A stretch of 64,000 bases of DNA from positions 49,921 through 113,920 of the forward strand of contig NTHE01000022.1 of assembly GCA_002551355.1 (NCBI GenBank), in the 5' to 3' direction. The notes beneath the pieces are model-generated. The model was given only the letters and a program-made list of their open reading frames with translations. It did no database searches and was not told the origin of the DNA. This stretch comes from Streptomyces sp. man185 (GTDB lineage Bacteria > Actinomycetota > Actinomycetes > Streptomycetales > Streptomycetaceae). Below are positions 23,463 to 31,991 of the stretch, one piece after another. Made by a program: the position numbers and the translations under genes. Every line of letters starts with the position of its first letter. Positions within the stretch are counted from its first letter, which is position 1.

Positions 23463-25217
23463 GTGCACATACGCACCACGGGGGGCCGGCACGCGCGCCG
23501 GCTCAGACTCGCCGTTCCGGCGGCGGCCGTCACCGTCCTCGCCCTCGTCGGCACCACGCTGACGATGTCCACGTCCCAGGCCGAGGAGCCGGCGCCCTCG
23601 CTGTCCGCGGCAGCTGCCGAACGGCCCGTCTCCCCGCCCGACTCGGTGCTGCGTGAGCGGATCGCCGACGCCGCGGCGGCAGAGCGCAAGGCGCTTCCGC
23701 CCGCCGAGTTCTCCCGGGGCGACGGCCCCACACCCACGCCGATGGTCATCGGCGGTACGCCGACGCCGATCTCCGCCGCGCCGTGGATGGCGCAGCTCTG
23801 GTACTCCGCCCCGGACGGCACCGGCTTCTTCTGCGGCGGCGTGGTCATCGCGCCCACGAAGATCGCCACGGCCGCGCACTGCGTGGACGGTCTCAACTGG
23901 GGGGAGTACGGCGTCGTCGCGGTCGGCAACGCCTCCATCGAGCCGAGCGACACCGAGGTCGTCGCGCTCCCCTACCGGCAGTGGAGCCACCCGCTGTACC
24001 GGGACAACGAGGGCGCGGCCGACAACGACGTCGCCGTGCTGACCGTGGACCGCGTCCTCCCGGTCAAGCCGCTGCCCCTGGCCTCGAACACCGACACCGC
24101 TCTCTACGCGCCGGGCACGCAGGCGAAGGTCTACGGCTGGGGCCGTACCTCCTCCGCCAGCGACGACATCTCCACGACCCTGCGCTCGGCGACGATCCCG
24201 ATCGTCTCGGACGCGGCATGCCGCGACTCGTACGGCAGCAACTACTTCGTGGCGGGCCACATGGTCTGCGCCGGCAAGACGGGCGCGACCGACGCGGAGA
24301 CCACCGGGTCGTGCAACGGTGACTCCGGCGGCCCGCTGGTGATCGGCGGCAAGCTGGCCGGCATCGTGTCGTGGGGCATCGAGGACTGTGTAGGAGAGGG
24401 CGCGTACAGCGTCTTCGCCAAGATGACCGCCTACGCCTCCGCGGTCAACGCGCGGGCCTACGACACGAATCCCACCTACGACCACCGTGCTGACCTCGTC
24501 GCGCGCAGTGCGTCCAACAACGCCCTGTACCTGTTCGCCTCGACGGGCAGCGGGATGAAGAAGAACGATTTCGGTGACGACTGGGGCGGCATCAACGTCC
24601 TGCTGCAGACGGACCTCGACCGGGACGACGAGCAGGACCTCCTCATCCGCGGCCTGGACGGCAACCTGTACTGGCAGTGGTACAGCAGGGCGTCCCAGGA
24701 GTGGAACGTCAAGCAGCTGGCCACCGGCTGGGGCACCCGCAAGCAGATCCTCGCCCCCGGCGACCTGACGGGCGACGGCCACCCGGACATCCTCTCGACC
24801 GACTCCTCCGGCGGCTTCTGGCTGTACCCGGGCAAGGGTGACGGCACCTTCGCCACCCGGACCAAGGTCGGCGGCGGTGGCCTGAGCTACAACATGGTCC
24901 GCGGCAGCGGTGACTTCACCAACGACGGCAAGGCCGACATCATCGCCCGGGGCAGCGGCGGCAAGATGTACCTCTTCAAGGGCACCGGCAAGGCCGGCGC
25001 CCCGTTCGCACCCAAGGTCCTCGTCCGGACCTGGGACGTGGCCACCGCCCTGGTCACCACCGGTGACTTCACCGGCGACGGCCACGCGGACATCATCGTC
25101 CGGGTGAAGACCGGGGAGCTCTACCTCTACCCGGGCACCGGCAAGGCCAACAGCGACATCTTCGGCGCCCGCAAGCTGCTGGGCACGGGAGCCAACAACT
25201 ACAACCTCTTCGGCTGA
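23463..25217 (+). CDS. Secreted trypsin-like serine protease with VCBS/FG-GAP repeats
   Basis: A 584-residue exported protein starting at GTG 23463 behind GAAGGAT. A Sec signal fills about 1-41. The S1 protease domain (about 95-335) has the complete triad: TAAHC (His near 138), DNDVAVL (Asp near 189) and CNGDSGGPL (Ser near 288), with cysteines for disulfides. A propeptide probably precedes VIGGTPT, the usual new N-terminus of activated trypsins. The C-terminal about 240 residues hold FG-GAP/VCBS beta-propeller repeats with calcium loops (DLTGDGHPDIL, DFTNDGKADII, DFTGDGHADII). Extracellular proteolysis is likely; the propeller may bind substrate or wall. Confidence 0.92.
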   Translation: MHIRTTGGRHARRLRLAVPAAAVTVLALVGTTLTMSTSQAEEPAPSLSAAAAERPVSPPDSVLRERIADAAAAERKALPPAEFSRGDGPTPTPMVIGGTPTPISAAPWMAQLWYSAPDGTGFFCGGVVIAPTKIATAAHCVDGLNWGEYGVVAVGNASIEPSDTEVVALPYRQWSHPLYRDNEGAADNDVAVLTVDRVLPVKPLPLASNTDTALYAPGTQAKVYGWGRTSSASDDISTTLRSATIPIVSDAACRDSYGSNYFVAGHMVCAGKTGATDAETTGSCNGDSGGPLVIGGKLAGIVSWGIEDCVGEGAYSVFAKMTAYASAVNARAYDTNPTYDHRADLVARSASNNALYLFASTGSGMKKNDFGDDWGGINVLLQTDLDRDDEQDLLIRGLDGNLYWQWYSRASQEWNVKQLATGWGTRKQILAPGDLTGDGHPDILSTDSSGGFWLYPGKGDGTFATRTKVGGGGLSYNMVRGSGDFTNDGKADIIARGSGGKMYLFKGTGKAGAPFAPKVLVRTWDVATALVTTGDFTGDGHADIIVRVKTGELYLYPGTGKANSDIFGARKLLGTGANNYNLFG

Positions 25218-25350
25218 TCCCGGCCGGAGCGGGCCGGCCCGAGACCTTGGCCACACCGGCCACGGTCCCGGGCCCGCCCACCACTTCGCTGCACCGGGCA
25301 CGAAACCCCAGGTGAACGCCGCCTCACGGCTCGTGCGCCCGTAAGGCCTG

Positions 25351-25376
25351 TGGCCCCCGTCCGCCGACGGGGGCCA
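25351..25376. terminator. Hairpin after the protease gene
   Basis: An 11-bp perfect stem (TGGCCCCCGTC and its complement) with loop CGCC, about 135 nt after the protease stop. No T tract. Probable terminator. Confidence 0.6.
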
Positions 25377-25490
25377 CCGGCGCATATGCAACCCTTCTTG
25401 GTGCTTCGGCCGTCCCTACAGGAGAGGCCGACCGGGCGTGGATCACCACGGCAGGGGGCAGACGGGCAACAGGAGTGACGAGGGAGACGC

Positions 25491-26594
25491 GTGAGCGAGC
25501 AGAGCAGGAGCACGGGCCGCATACGCGGCACCGGCAGCCGACGGAGGAAGCCGTCCCGCAGGCACCGCACCAAGGTCGTCGCGGCCTGGACGGTGGCGGG
25601 AGTCGTGGTCGTCGGCGGGGCCGGGCTCGGCTACGCGTACATGGCGCTCGACGGCAACCTCTCCAGCATCGACATCGACGCCAAGCTCGGCACCGACCGT
25701 CCCGACGACGTGGACGACGGCTCGCAGGACATCCTCGTGCTGGGCTCCGACTCGCGCTCCGGCGACAACGGGAAGTACGGCGAGGACGAGGGCGCGGCCC
25801 GCTCCGACACGGCGATGGTCGTCCACGTCGACAAGGGCCACAAGTCCGCGAGCGTCGTCTCGATACCGCGCGACACCCTGATAGAGCGCCCCAGTTGCGA
25901 GAGCGACACCACCGGCGACCAGGTCCCGGCCGAGCACCGGGCGATGTTCAACACCGCCTACGAGGTCGGCGGGCCCGCCTGCGCGGTGAAGACCGTCGAG
26001 TCGATGTCCGGCATTCGCATGGACCACTATCTCGAAGTCGACTTCACCGGCTTCAAGAAGCTCATCGACGAGCTCGGCGGCGTCGAGATCACCACGAAGA
26101 CCCCGATCGACGACTCCAAGAGCCACCTGAACCTGGAGCCCGGCACGCACACCCTGAACGGTGAGGAGTCCCTCGGACTCGTCCGTACCCGCAAGAGCGT
26201 CGGCGACGGCAGCGACCTGGGACGCATCCAGCTCCAGCAGGCGTTCATCAAGGCGCTGATGGAGCAGGCGAAGAGCGTCGGGGTGTTCTCCAGCCCCAAG
26301 AAGCTCTACGGTCTCGCGGACGCCGCCACCAAGGCCGTCACCACCGACTCCGGCCTCGGCTCCGTCAAGAAGCTCACCGGCTTCGCGAACGGCCTCAAGG
26401 GGCTGGGCGCCGACAACGTCCACATGGTGACCCTGCCCGTGGAGTACGACCCGGCCGACCCGAACCGGGTCCTGCCGCAGGAGAAGGCCGGCCGGCAGGT
26501 CTGGGCCGCCCTCAAGAAGGACCGGCCGATCCCCGCCTCCGCCACCGAGAGGTCGGCCGGAGACAAGGGTGACGCCGCGAAGGTCGTCGAGTAG
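25491..26594 (+). CDS. LytR-CpsA-Psr (LCP) family protein
   Basis: A 367-residue protein starting at GTG 25491 behind AGGGAGAC. A basic cytoplasmic tail is followed by one TM (about 29-50). The LCP domain then has [12 protein letters not shown], the Arg/Asp-rich [21 protein letters not shown], and [20 protein letters not shown], the arginines that bind the pyrophosphate of polyprenyl substrates. LCP enzymes attach teichoic acids or similar glycopolymers to peptidoglycan at the outer face of the membrane. The nearby wecA fits such a pathway. Which polymer is attached cannot be told. Confidence 0.9.
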   Translation: MSEQSRSTGRIRGTGSRRRKPSRRHRTKVVAAWTVAGVVVVGGAGLGYAYMALDGNLSSIDIDAKLGTDRPDDVDDGSQDILVLGSDSRSGDNGKYGEDEGAARSDTAMVVHVDKGHKSASVVSIPRDTLIERPSCESDTTGDQVPAEHRAMFNTAYEVGGPACAVKTVESMSGIRMDHYLEVDFTGFKKLIDELGGVEITTKTPIDDSKSHLNLEPGTHTLNGEESLGLVRTRKSVGDGSDLGRIQLQQAFIKALMEQAKSVGVFSSPKKLYGLADAATKAVTTDSGLGSVKKLTGFANGLKGLGADNVHMVTLPVEYDPADPNRVLPQEKAGRQVWAALKKDRPIPASATERSAGDKGDAAKVVE

Positions 26595-26629
26595 CCCCAC
26601 CGGTCACCCTGTGTGCGCGGACCGTGGCG

Positions 26630-26655
26630 GGAATACCTGCGCTCCGCCCCCGGTT
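26630..26655 (+). promoter_or_regulatory. Sigma-R (disulfide-stress) promoter of rpmE
   Basis: GGAAT (26630-26634), exactly 18 nt, then GTT (26653-26655) matches the sigma-R consensus GGAAT-N18-GTT. It lies about 105 nt before rpmE. rpmE is a known member of the S. coelicolor sigma-R regulon. Confidence 0.85.
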
Positions 26656-26759
26656 TTGGGAGATACGGCCGGTCCTGGCAGACTGGTACGTCGGCCCCGG
26701 TTCACGGCCCCGCAAATCCGCGCGGACGACCCGGCGCCCTCCCGAAACTAGGAGACACC

Positions 26760-26984
26760 TTGAAGCGCGACATTCACCCCGAGTACGTCGAGACGCAGGT
26801 CAGCTGCACCTGCGGTGCGTCGTTCACCACCCGGAGCACCCTCGACAGCGGCGCCATCCGTGCCGACGTCTGCTCCGAGTGCCACCCGTTCTACACGGGC
26901 AAGCAGAAGATCCTCGACACCGGCGGCCGCGTGGCCCGCTTCGAGGCCCGCTTCGGCAAGGCTGCCGGCTCCGCCAGCAAGTAG
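26760..26984 (+). CDS. rpmE: Ribosomal protein L31 (zinc-binding form)
   Basis: A 74-residue protein. Start TTG 26760 follows GGAG with 5-6 nt spacing and gives the conserved [10 protein letters not shown]. Four cysteines (Cys 16, 18, 38, 41: SCTCG and CSEC) mark the zinc-containing type, and [10 protein letters not shown] is the family signature. L31 bridges the two ribosomal subunits. The sigma-R promoter suggests more synthesis when thiol stress releases zinc from this form. An intrinsic terminator separates it from prfA. Confidence 0.97.
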   Translation: MKRDIHPEYVETQVSCTCGASFTTRSTLDSGAIRADVCSECHPFYTGKQKILDTGGRVARFEARFGKAAGSASK

Positions 26985-26994
26985 CGAGCCACTG

Positions 26995-27044
26995 CGCCGG
27001 TTCCTGGCGCCCTCTTCCCGGGGGCGTCGGAACCGGCGTTTTTT
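26995..27044 (+). terminator. Intrinsic terminator after rpmE
   Basis: A 10-bp outer stem (CGCCGGTTCC at 26995-27004, complement at 27029-27038) with further inner pairing is followed by six T residues (27039-27044). Confidence 0.93.
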
Positions 27045-27142
27045 CCGGTCGGGTGCCCGGGGGGAAGCCCCCGCCGGACACCCCACCGGGCAGTACGCCC
27101 TCCAGCAGGCCCGCAGATCTCAGACCAACCAGGAGCCCCCGA

Positions 27143-28219
27143 ATGTTCGAGGCGGTCGAGGAACTGATCGGTGAACACACCGATCTCGAGAAGAAGCTCG
27201 CCGATCCGTCGGTCCATGCCGACCAGGCCAACGCGCGCAAGCTGAACAAGCGTTACGCGGAGCTGACCCCGATCGTCTCCACGTACCGGGCCTGGAAGCA
27301 GACCGGCGACGACATCGAGACCGCCCGCGAGTTCGCCGCGGACGACCCCGACTTCGCCGCCGAGGTCAAGGACCTGGAGAAGCAGCGCGAGGAGCTCACC
27401 GAGAAGCTCCGCCTCCTCCTCGTCCCGCGCGACCCCAGCGACGACAAGGACGTGCTCCTGGAGATCAAGGCGGGCGCCGGCGGCGACGAGTCCGCCCTGT
27501 TCGCCGGTGACCTGCTGCGCATGTACCTGCGCTACGCCGAGCGCGTCGGCTGGAAGACCGAGATCATCGACTCCACCGAGTCCGAGCTCGGCGGCTACAA
27601 GGACGTCCAGGTCGCGGTCAAGACCAAGGGCGGCAACGGCGCGACCGAGCCCGGCCAGGGCGTCTGGGCCCGGATGAAGTACGAGGGCGGTGTGCACCGT
27701 GTGCAGCGCGTGCCCTCCACCGAGTCCCAGGGCCGCATCCACACCTCCGCCGCGGGCGTGCTCGTCACCCCCGAGGCCGAGGAGGTCGACGTCGAGATCC
27801 ACGCCAACGACCTGCGCATCGACGTCTACCGCTCCTCCGGGCCCGGCGGCCAGTCCGTCAACACGACCGACTCCGCCGTCCGCATCACGCACCTGCCGAC
27901 CGGCGTCGTCGCCTCCTGCCAGAACGAGAAGAGCCAGCTCCAGAACAAGGAGCAGGCCATGCGCATCCTGCGCTCCCGGCTGCTCGCCGCCGCCCAGGAA
28001 GCCGCCGAGCAGGAAGCCTCCGACGTCCGCCGCAGCCAGGTGCGCACCGTCGACCGCTCCGAGAAGATCCGGACGTACAACTTCCCGGAAAACCGCATCT
28101 CGGACCACCGCGTCGGCTTCAAGGCGTACAACTTGGACCAGGTGCTCGACGGCGAACTCGACGCCGTCATCCAGGCATGCGTCGACGCCGACTCCGCCGC
28201 CAAGCTCGCCAACGCGTAA
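27143..28219 (+). CDS. prfA: Peptide chain release factor 1
   Basis: A 358-residue class I release factor that reads UAA and UAG. Start ATG 27143 has AGGAG upstream. The catalytic GGQ loop lies near 234-236 ([10 protein letters not shown]) and [12 protein letters not shown] follows; length and order are normal. GGQ is methylated by the product of the next gene, prmC, 46 bp downstream. Confidence 0.96.
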   Translation: MFEAVEELIGEHTDLEKKLADPSVHADQANARKLNKRYAELTPIVSTYRAWKQTGDDIETAREFAADDPDFAAEVKDLEKQREELTEKLRLLLVPRDPSDDKDVLLEIKAGAGGDESALFAGDLLRMYLRYAERVGWKTEIIDSTESELGGYKDVQVAVKTKGGNGATEPGQGVWARMKYEGGVHRVQRVPSTESQGRIHTSAAGVLVTPEAEEVDVEIHANDLRIDVYRSSGPGGQSVNTTDSAVRITHLPTGVVASCQNEKSQLQNKEQAMRILRSRLLAAAQEAAEQEASDVRRSQVRTVDRSEKIRTYNFPENRISDHRVGFKAYNLDQVLDGELDAVIQACVDADSAAKLANA

Positions 28220-28265
28220 GCGCACCGCCCGCCCCGCACACCCGTAAACCGTACGGAGAACCGCG

Positions 28266-29111
28266 ATGAACCTGCTGCTCGCCGAGGTGGCCCAGGCCAC
28301 CCAGCGGCTGGCCGACGCCGGTGTCCCCTCACCGCGATTCGACGCCGAGGAACTCGCGGCCTACGTCCACGGGGTCAAGCGGGGCGCGCTGCACACGGTG
28401 CCCGACACCGACTTCGACGCCCGGTACTGGGAGACGATCGCCCGCCGCGAGGCCCGCGAACCCCTCCAGCACATCACCGGCCGCGCCTTCTTCCGCTACC
28501 TGGAGCTCCAGGTGGGACCCGGCGTCTTCGTGCCCCGCCCGGAGACCGAGTCCGTCGTCGGCTGGGCCATAGACGCCGTCCGCGCGATGGACGTCGTCGA
28601 GCCCGTCGTCGTCGACCTGTGCACCGGATCGGGCGCCATCGCGCTCGCCATCGCACAGGAGGTCCCCCGCTCGCGCGTGCACGCCGTGGAGCTGTCCGAG
28701 GACGCCCTCAGATGGACGCGGAAGAACGCCGAGGGGTCCAGGGTCACCGTGCACAAGGGAGACGCCCTGAGCGCCCTTCCCGAGCTCGACGGCCAGGTCG
28801 ACCTGGTGATCTCCAACCCGCCGTACATCCCGCTCACCGAATGGGAGTACGTCGCCCCCGAGGCCCGTGACCACGACCCGGAGATGGCTCTCTTCTCCGG
28901 CGAGGACGGCCTCGACACCATCCGCGGCATCGAACGCACCGCCCACCGCCTGCTGCGCCCCGGCGGCCTCGTCGTCATCGAGCACGCCGACACCCAGGGC
29001 GGCCAGGTCCCGTGGATCTTCACCGAGGAGCGGGGCTGGGCGGACGCCGCCGACCACCCCGACCTGAACAAGCGCCCCCGGTTCGCCACCGCCCGCAAGG
29101 CCATGCCGTGA
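28266..29111 (+). CDS. prmC: Release-factor glutamine methyltransferase PrmC (HemK)
   Basis: A 281-residue SAM-dependent enzyme that N5-methylates the Gln of the GGQ loop in release factors. Visible are the substrate-domain stretch REPLQHITGRAFFRYLELQVGPGVFVPRPETE, the SAM-binding VVDLCTGSGAIALAIA and the catalytic NPPY (about 184-187). Start ATG 28266 follows GGAGAA. Placed directly after prfA, as in many bacteria. Confidence 0.96.
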   Translation: MNLLLAEVAQATQRLADAGVPSPRFDAEELAAYVHGVKRGALHTVPDTDFDARYWETIARREAREPLQHITGRAFFRYLELQVGPGVFVPRPETESVVGWAIDAVRAMDVVEPVVVDLCTGSGAIALAIAQEVPRSRVHAVELSEDALRWTRKNAEGSRVTVHKGDALSALPELDGQVDLVISNPPYIPLTEWEYVAPEARDHDPEMALFSGEDGLDTIRGIERTAHRLLRPGGLVVIEHADTQGGQVPWIFTEERGWADAADHPDLNKRPRFATARKAMP

Positions 29112-29163
29112 CCGGCCCCCGGCACCACCACCCGTACCCGCACCCGCTCCAGGAGGCCGGCTG

Positions 29164-29811
29164 ATGGCTCGGCGATACGACTGCAACGACGCCACCGACC
29201 GGACCACGGGCCTGCGCGAGGCCGCATCGGCCGTCCGCCGGGGCGAGCTGGTCGTGCTGCCCACCGACACCGTGTACGGGATCGGTGCGGACGCCTTCAC
29301 CTCGGAGGCCGTCGCGGACCTGCTCGACGCCAAGGGCCGGGGCCGCAACATGCCCACCCCCGTCCTCATCGGCTCGCCGAACACCCTGCACGGCCTGGTC
29401 ACCGACTTCTCCGAGGAGGCCTGGGAGCTCGTGGACGCCTTCTGGCCCGGCGCCCTCACCCTCGTCGCCCGGCACCAGCCCTCCCTCCAGTGGGACCTCG
29501 GCGACACCCGGGGCACCGTCGCCATCCGGATGCCGCTGCACCCGGTCGCCATCGAGCTGCTCACCGAGGTCGGCCCGATGGCCGTCTCCAGCGCCAACCT
29601 CACCGGACACCCCTCGCCCGAGGACTGCGACGCCGCCCAGGGCATGCTCGGCGACTCCGTCTCCGTCTACCTCGACGGCGGCCCGACGCCCGGCATCGTG
29701 CCTTCCTCCATCGTCGACGTCACCGGCGCCACCCCGGTCCTGCTGCGCGCCGGCGCCCTCTCCGCGGAGGAGCTGCGCAAGGTGGTCCCCGACCTCGAGG
29801 TGGCCAATTGA
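29164..29811 (+). CDS. tsaC: L-threonylcarbamoyladenylate synthase (Sua5/YrdC family)
   Basis: A 215-residue protein that makes threonylcarbamoyl-AMP from threonine, bicarbonate and ATP, the first step of the t6A tRNA modification. Visible are VVLPTDTVYGIGADAF, the KGRGRNMPTPVLIGS substrate loop (KxR), FWPGALTLV and MAVSSANLTGHPSP. Start ATG 29164 has AGGAGG. The length is that of YrdC alone plus a short extension, without the full Sua5 domain. Its stop overlaps the next gene's start by 4 bp. Confidence 0.94.
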   Translation: MARRYDCNDATDRTTGLREAASAVRRGELVVLPTDTVYGIGADAFTSEAVADLLDAKGRGRNMPTPVLIGSPNTLHGLVTDFSEEAWELVDAFWPGALTLVARHQPSLQWDLGDTRGTVAIRMPLHPVAIELLTEVGPMAVSSANLTGHPSPEDCDAAQGMLGDSVSVYLDGGPTPGIVPSSIVDVTGATPVLLRAGALSAEELRKVVPDLEVAN

Positions 29812-30449
29812 CCGCCCCCGAGGGGCGTGGCATAGCGGGGCGGACCGACACCTTCCGCATCCTCCACGTCAGCACCGGCAACGTCTGCCGCTCGCCGATC
29901 ACCGAGCGGCTGACCCGCCATGCCCTGGAGGACCGCCTCGGCGACCCGCTCATCGGCGGCCTCATCGTGGAGAGCGCGGGCACCTGGGGCCATGAAGGCG
30001 CGCCCATGGAAGCCAACGCCGAGGTCGTCCTCGCCGACTTCGGCGCGGACGCCAGCGGCTTCGTCGGCCGGGAGCTGCTGGACGAGCACGTCATCCGCGC
30101 CGATCTGGTCCTCACCGCCACCCGCGACCACCGCGCCCAGGTCATCTCCATGGGGCACTCCGCGGGCCTGCGCACCTTCACGCTCAAGGAGTTCACCCGG
30201 CTGGTACGGGCCATAGACCCGGCCACCCTGCCCGACCCGCGCGACGAGGGCGTCGTCGAGCGCGCCCGCGCCCTGGTGCGCGCCGCCGCCGCGCTGCGCG
30301 GCTGGCTGCTGGCCCCGACCGCCGAGGCGGACGAGGTCTACGACCCCTACGGCGCCCCCATCACCTTCTTCCGCTCCATCGGCGACGAGATCAACCAGGC
30401 GCTCGACCCGGTCGTCACCGCGCTCACCGGCGTACGCGCCCCGCACTGA
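29808..30449 (+). CDS. LMW protein-tyrosine-phosphatase-like protein lacking the nucleophilic Cys
   Basis: A 213-residue protein with a TTG start inside the tsaC stop (TTGA) and GAGG 7 nt before it. The P-loop reads VSTGNVCRSP (residues 21-30). In LMW-PTPs this is V-C-x-G-N-x-C-R-S-P, and the first Cys is the nucleophile. Here it is Ser 22 (codon AGC), while the second Cys (27), Arg 28 and the LPDPRDEG acid loop are kept. The C-terminal part is about 50 residues longer than usual. It should bind phosphate groups but not hydrolyse phosphotyrosine by the normal route. It may act as a phospho-binding protein; role unknown. Confidence 0.85.
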   Translation: MTAPEGRGIAGRTDTFRILHVSTGNVCRSPITERLTRHALEDRLGDPLIGGLIVESAGTWGHEGAPMEANAEVVLADFGADASGFVGRELLDEHVIRADLVLTATRDHRAQVISMGHSAGLRTFTLKEFTRLVRAIDPATLPDPRDEGVVERARALVRAAAALRGWLLAPTAEADEVYDPYGAPITFFRSIGDEINQALDPVVTALTGVRAPH

Positions 30450-30605
30450 CCGGCGCACGCGCCGGGCCCGCGCGCGCCCGCCCCGGTGCGCCGACCGGCG
30501 TACGGCGCCCCGCGACAGCGGGCACGGCGCCCCGCCCCGGCGTACGTTGGAGCTGACACCGGCACCCCTCGCCGGCGCACCCACCTCCAGGCCCGGAGCC
30601 GTCCC

Positions 30606-31895
30606 ATGCCGGTCACCTCTCCCGCCGCACCCGCGGCCGTGCCGCCCGCGCCCGACCGCCCCGACGCCCTGCCCCAGGACTTCGGCGCGCTCCTCCGCCA
30701 GGACCCGGAGATCGCCGGGATCCTGCTCGCGGAGCGGGACCGGCAGGCGTGCGCCCTCCAGCTGATCGCCGCCGAGAACTTCACCTCGCCCGCCGTTCTC
30801 GCCGCCCTCGGCTCCCCGCTCGCCAACAAGTACGCCGAGGGGTACCCGGGCGCCCGCCACCACGGCGGCTGCGAGCACGCGGACGCCGCCGAACGCGTCG
30901 CCGTACGCCGGGCCACCGCCCTCTTCGGCGCCGAACACGCCAACGTCCAGCCGCACTCCGGCTCCTCCGCCGTCCTCGCCGCCTACGCCGCACTGCTGCG
31001 CCCCGGCGACACGGTCCTCGCCATGGGGCTCCCGTACGGGGGACATCTCACCCACGGGGCGCCGGGCAACTTCTCCGGCCGCTGGTTCGACTTCGTCGGC
31101 TACGGGGTGGACCCGGAGACCGGGCTGATCGATGACACCCGGCTGCGCGCCCTGGCCCGCGCCCGCCGTCCCAAGGCGATCGTCTGCGGTTCGATCTCCT
31201 ATCCCCGCCACCCCGACTACGCGCTGTTCCGGGAGATCGCCGACGAGGTCGGGGCGTATCTGATCGTCGACGCCGCTCACCCCATGGGGCTGATCGCCGG
31301 GGGAGCGGCGCCGAACCCGGTCCCGTACGCCGACGTGGTCTGCGCCACCACGCACAAGGTGCTGCGCGGACCGCGCGGCGGCATGATCCTGTGCGGTACG
31401 GAGCTGGCCGAGCGGATCGACCGGGCGGTGTTCCTGTTCACGCAGGGCGGGGCGCAGATGCACACGGTGGCGGCGAAGGCGGTCGCGTTCGGGGAGGCGG
31501 CCACTCCCGCGTACACGCTCTACGCCCACCAGGTCGTCGCCCACGCCCGGGTGCTCGCCGCCGGTCTGGAGGCGGAGGGGTTCGAGGTGACCACCGGCGG
31601 CACGGACACCCACATCGTCGTCGCGGACCCGGCCCCGCTCGGCGTCGACGGCCGCACGGCCCGGGAGCGTCTCGCGGCCGCCGGTGTGGTCCTGGACACC
31701 TGCGCCCTGCCGTCCGGGGAGTCCCGGGGCATCCGCCTGGGCACCGCCGCCGTCACCACCCAGGGGATGGACGAGGGGGACATGGCCCGCATCGCGGCCC
31801 TGTTCGGCGCGGCCGTACGGGAGCCGGGCGATGTGAGCCCGATCGCGGCGGAGGTCCGGGCACTGGCCGAGCGGAATCCGCCCTATCCGGGGTAG
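30606..31895 (+). CDS. glyA: Second, divergent serine hydroxymethyltransferase
   Basis: A 429-residue SHMT-fold protein with the PLP lysine in CATTHKVLRGPRGG (Lys 251), LIAAENFTSPAVL, and VDAAHPMGLIAGG. It differs from canonical SHMT at several active-site places: RYYGGCE is RHHGGCE here (His 85-86), and FPGxQGGP is FLFTQGGAQ. Its order among ptp and wecA matches the glyA2 (SCO5364) position in S. coelicolor. No ZTP aptamer is found upstream. It may be a weaker SHMT or act on another amino acid. Confidence 0.85.
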   Translation: MPVTSPAAPAAVPPAPDRPDALPQDFGALLRQDPEIAGILLAERDRQACALQLIAAENFTSPAVLAALGSPLANKYAEGYPGARHHGGCEHADAAERVAVRRATALFGAEHANVQPHSGSSAVLAAYAALLRPGDTVLAMGLPYGGHLTHGAPGNFSGRWFDFVGYGVDPETGLIDDTRLRALARARRPKAIVCGSISYPRHPDYALFREIADEVGAYLIVDAAHPMGLIAGGAAPNPVPYADVVCATTHKVLRGPRGGMILCGTELAERIDRAVFLFTQGGAQMHTVAAKAVAFGEAATPAYTLYAHQVVAHARVLAAGLEAEGFEVTTGGTDTHIVVADPAPLGVDGRTARERLAAAGVVLDTCALPSGESRGIRLGTAAVTTQGMDEGDMARIAALFGAAVREPGDVSPIAAEVRALAERNPPYPG

Positions 31896-31925
31896 GCGCT
31901 ACCCGTGGAACCATCACCCGTACCG

Positions 31926-31952
31926 TTGAGTCCTTCTAACAGAGACTAGGGT
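31926..31952 (+). promoter_or_regulatory. Probable promoter of wecA
   Basis: TTGAGT (31926-31931), 15 nt, TAGGGT (31947-31952). Transcription would start near 31959, which rules out GTG 31953 and supports GTG 31992 as the wecA start. Confidence 0.5.
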
Positions 31953-31991
31953 GTGGGGCTGAGATGGCCGGCGAAACCTGTGGGGCAGCCC

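Noticed and set aside
30450..30605. Possible second ZTP riboswitch before the 30606 SHMT
   Set aside because: The conserved CGCCTGGGCA and GACTGGCG blocks are absent.
31907..31938. Sigma-E type promoter (GGAAC ... TCTA) before wecA
   Set aside because: The spacing between the two elements is about 23 nt, too long for that class.
31953..31991. Upstream GTG start for wecA
   Set aside because: It overlaps the probable -10 and would lie before the transcription start; the family N-terminus fits GTG 31992.
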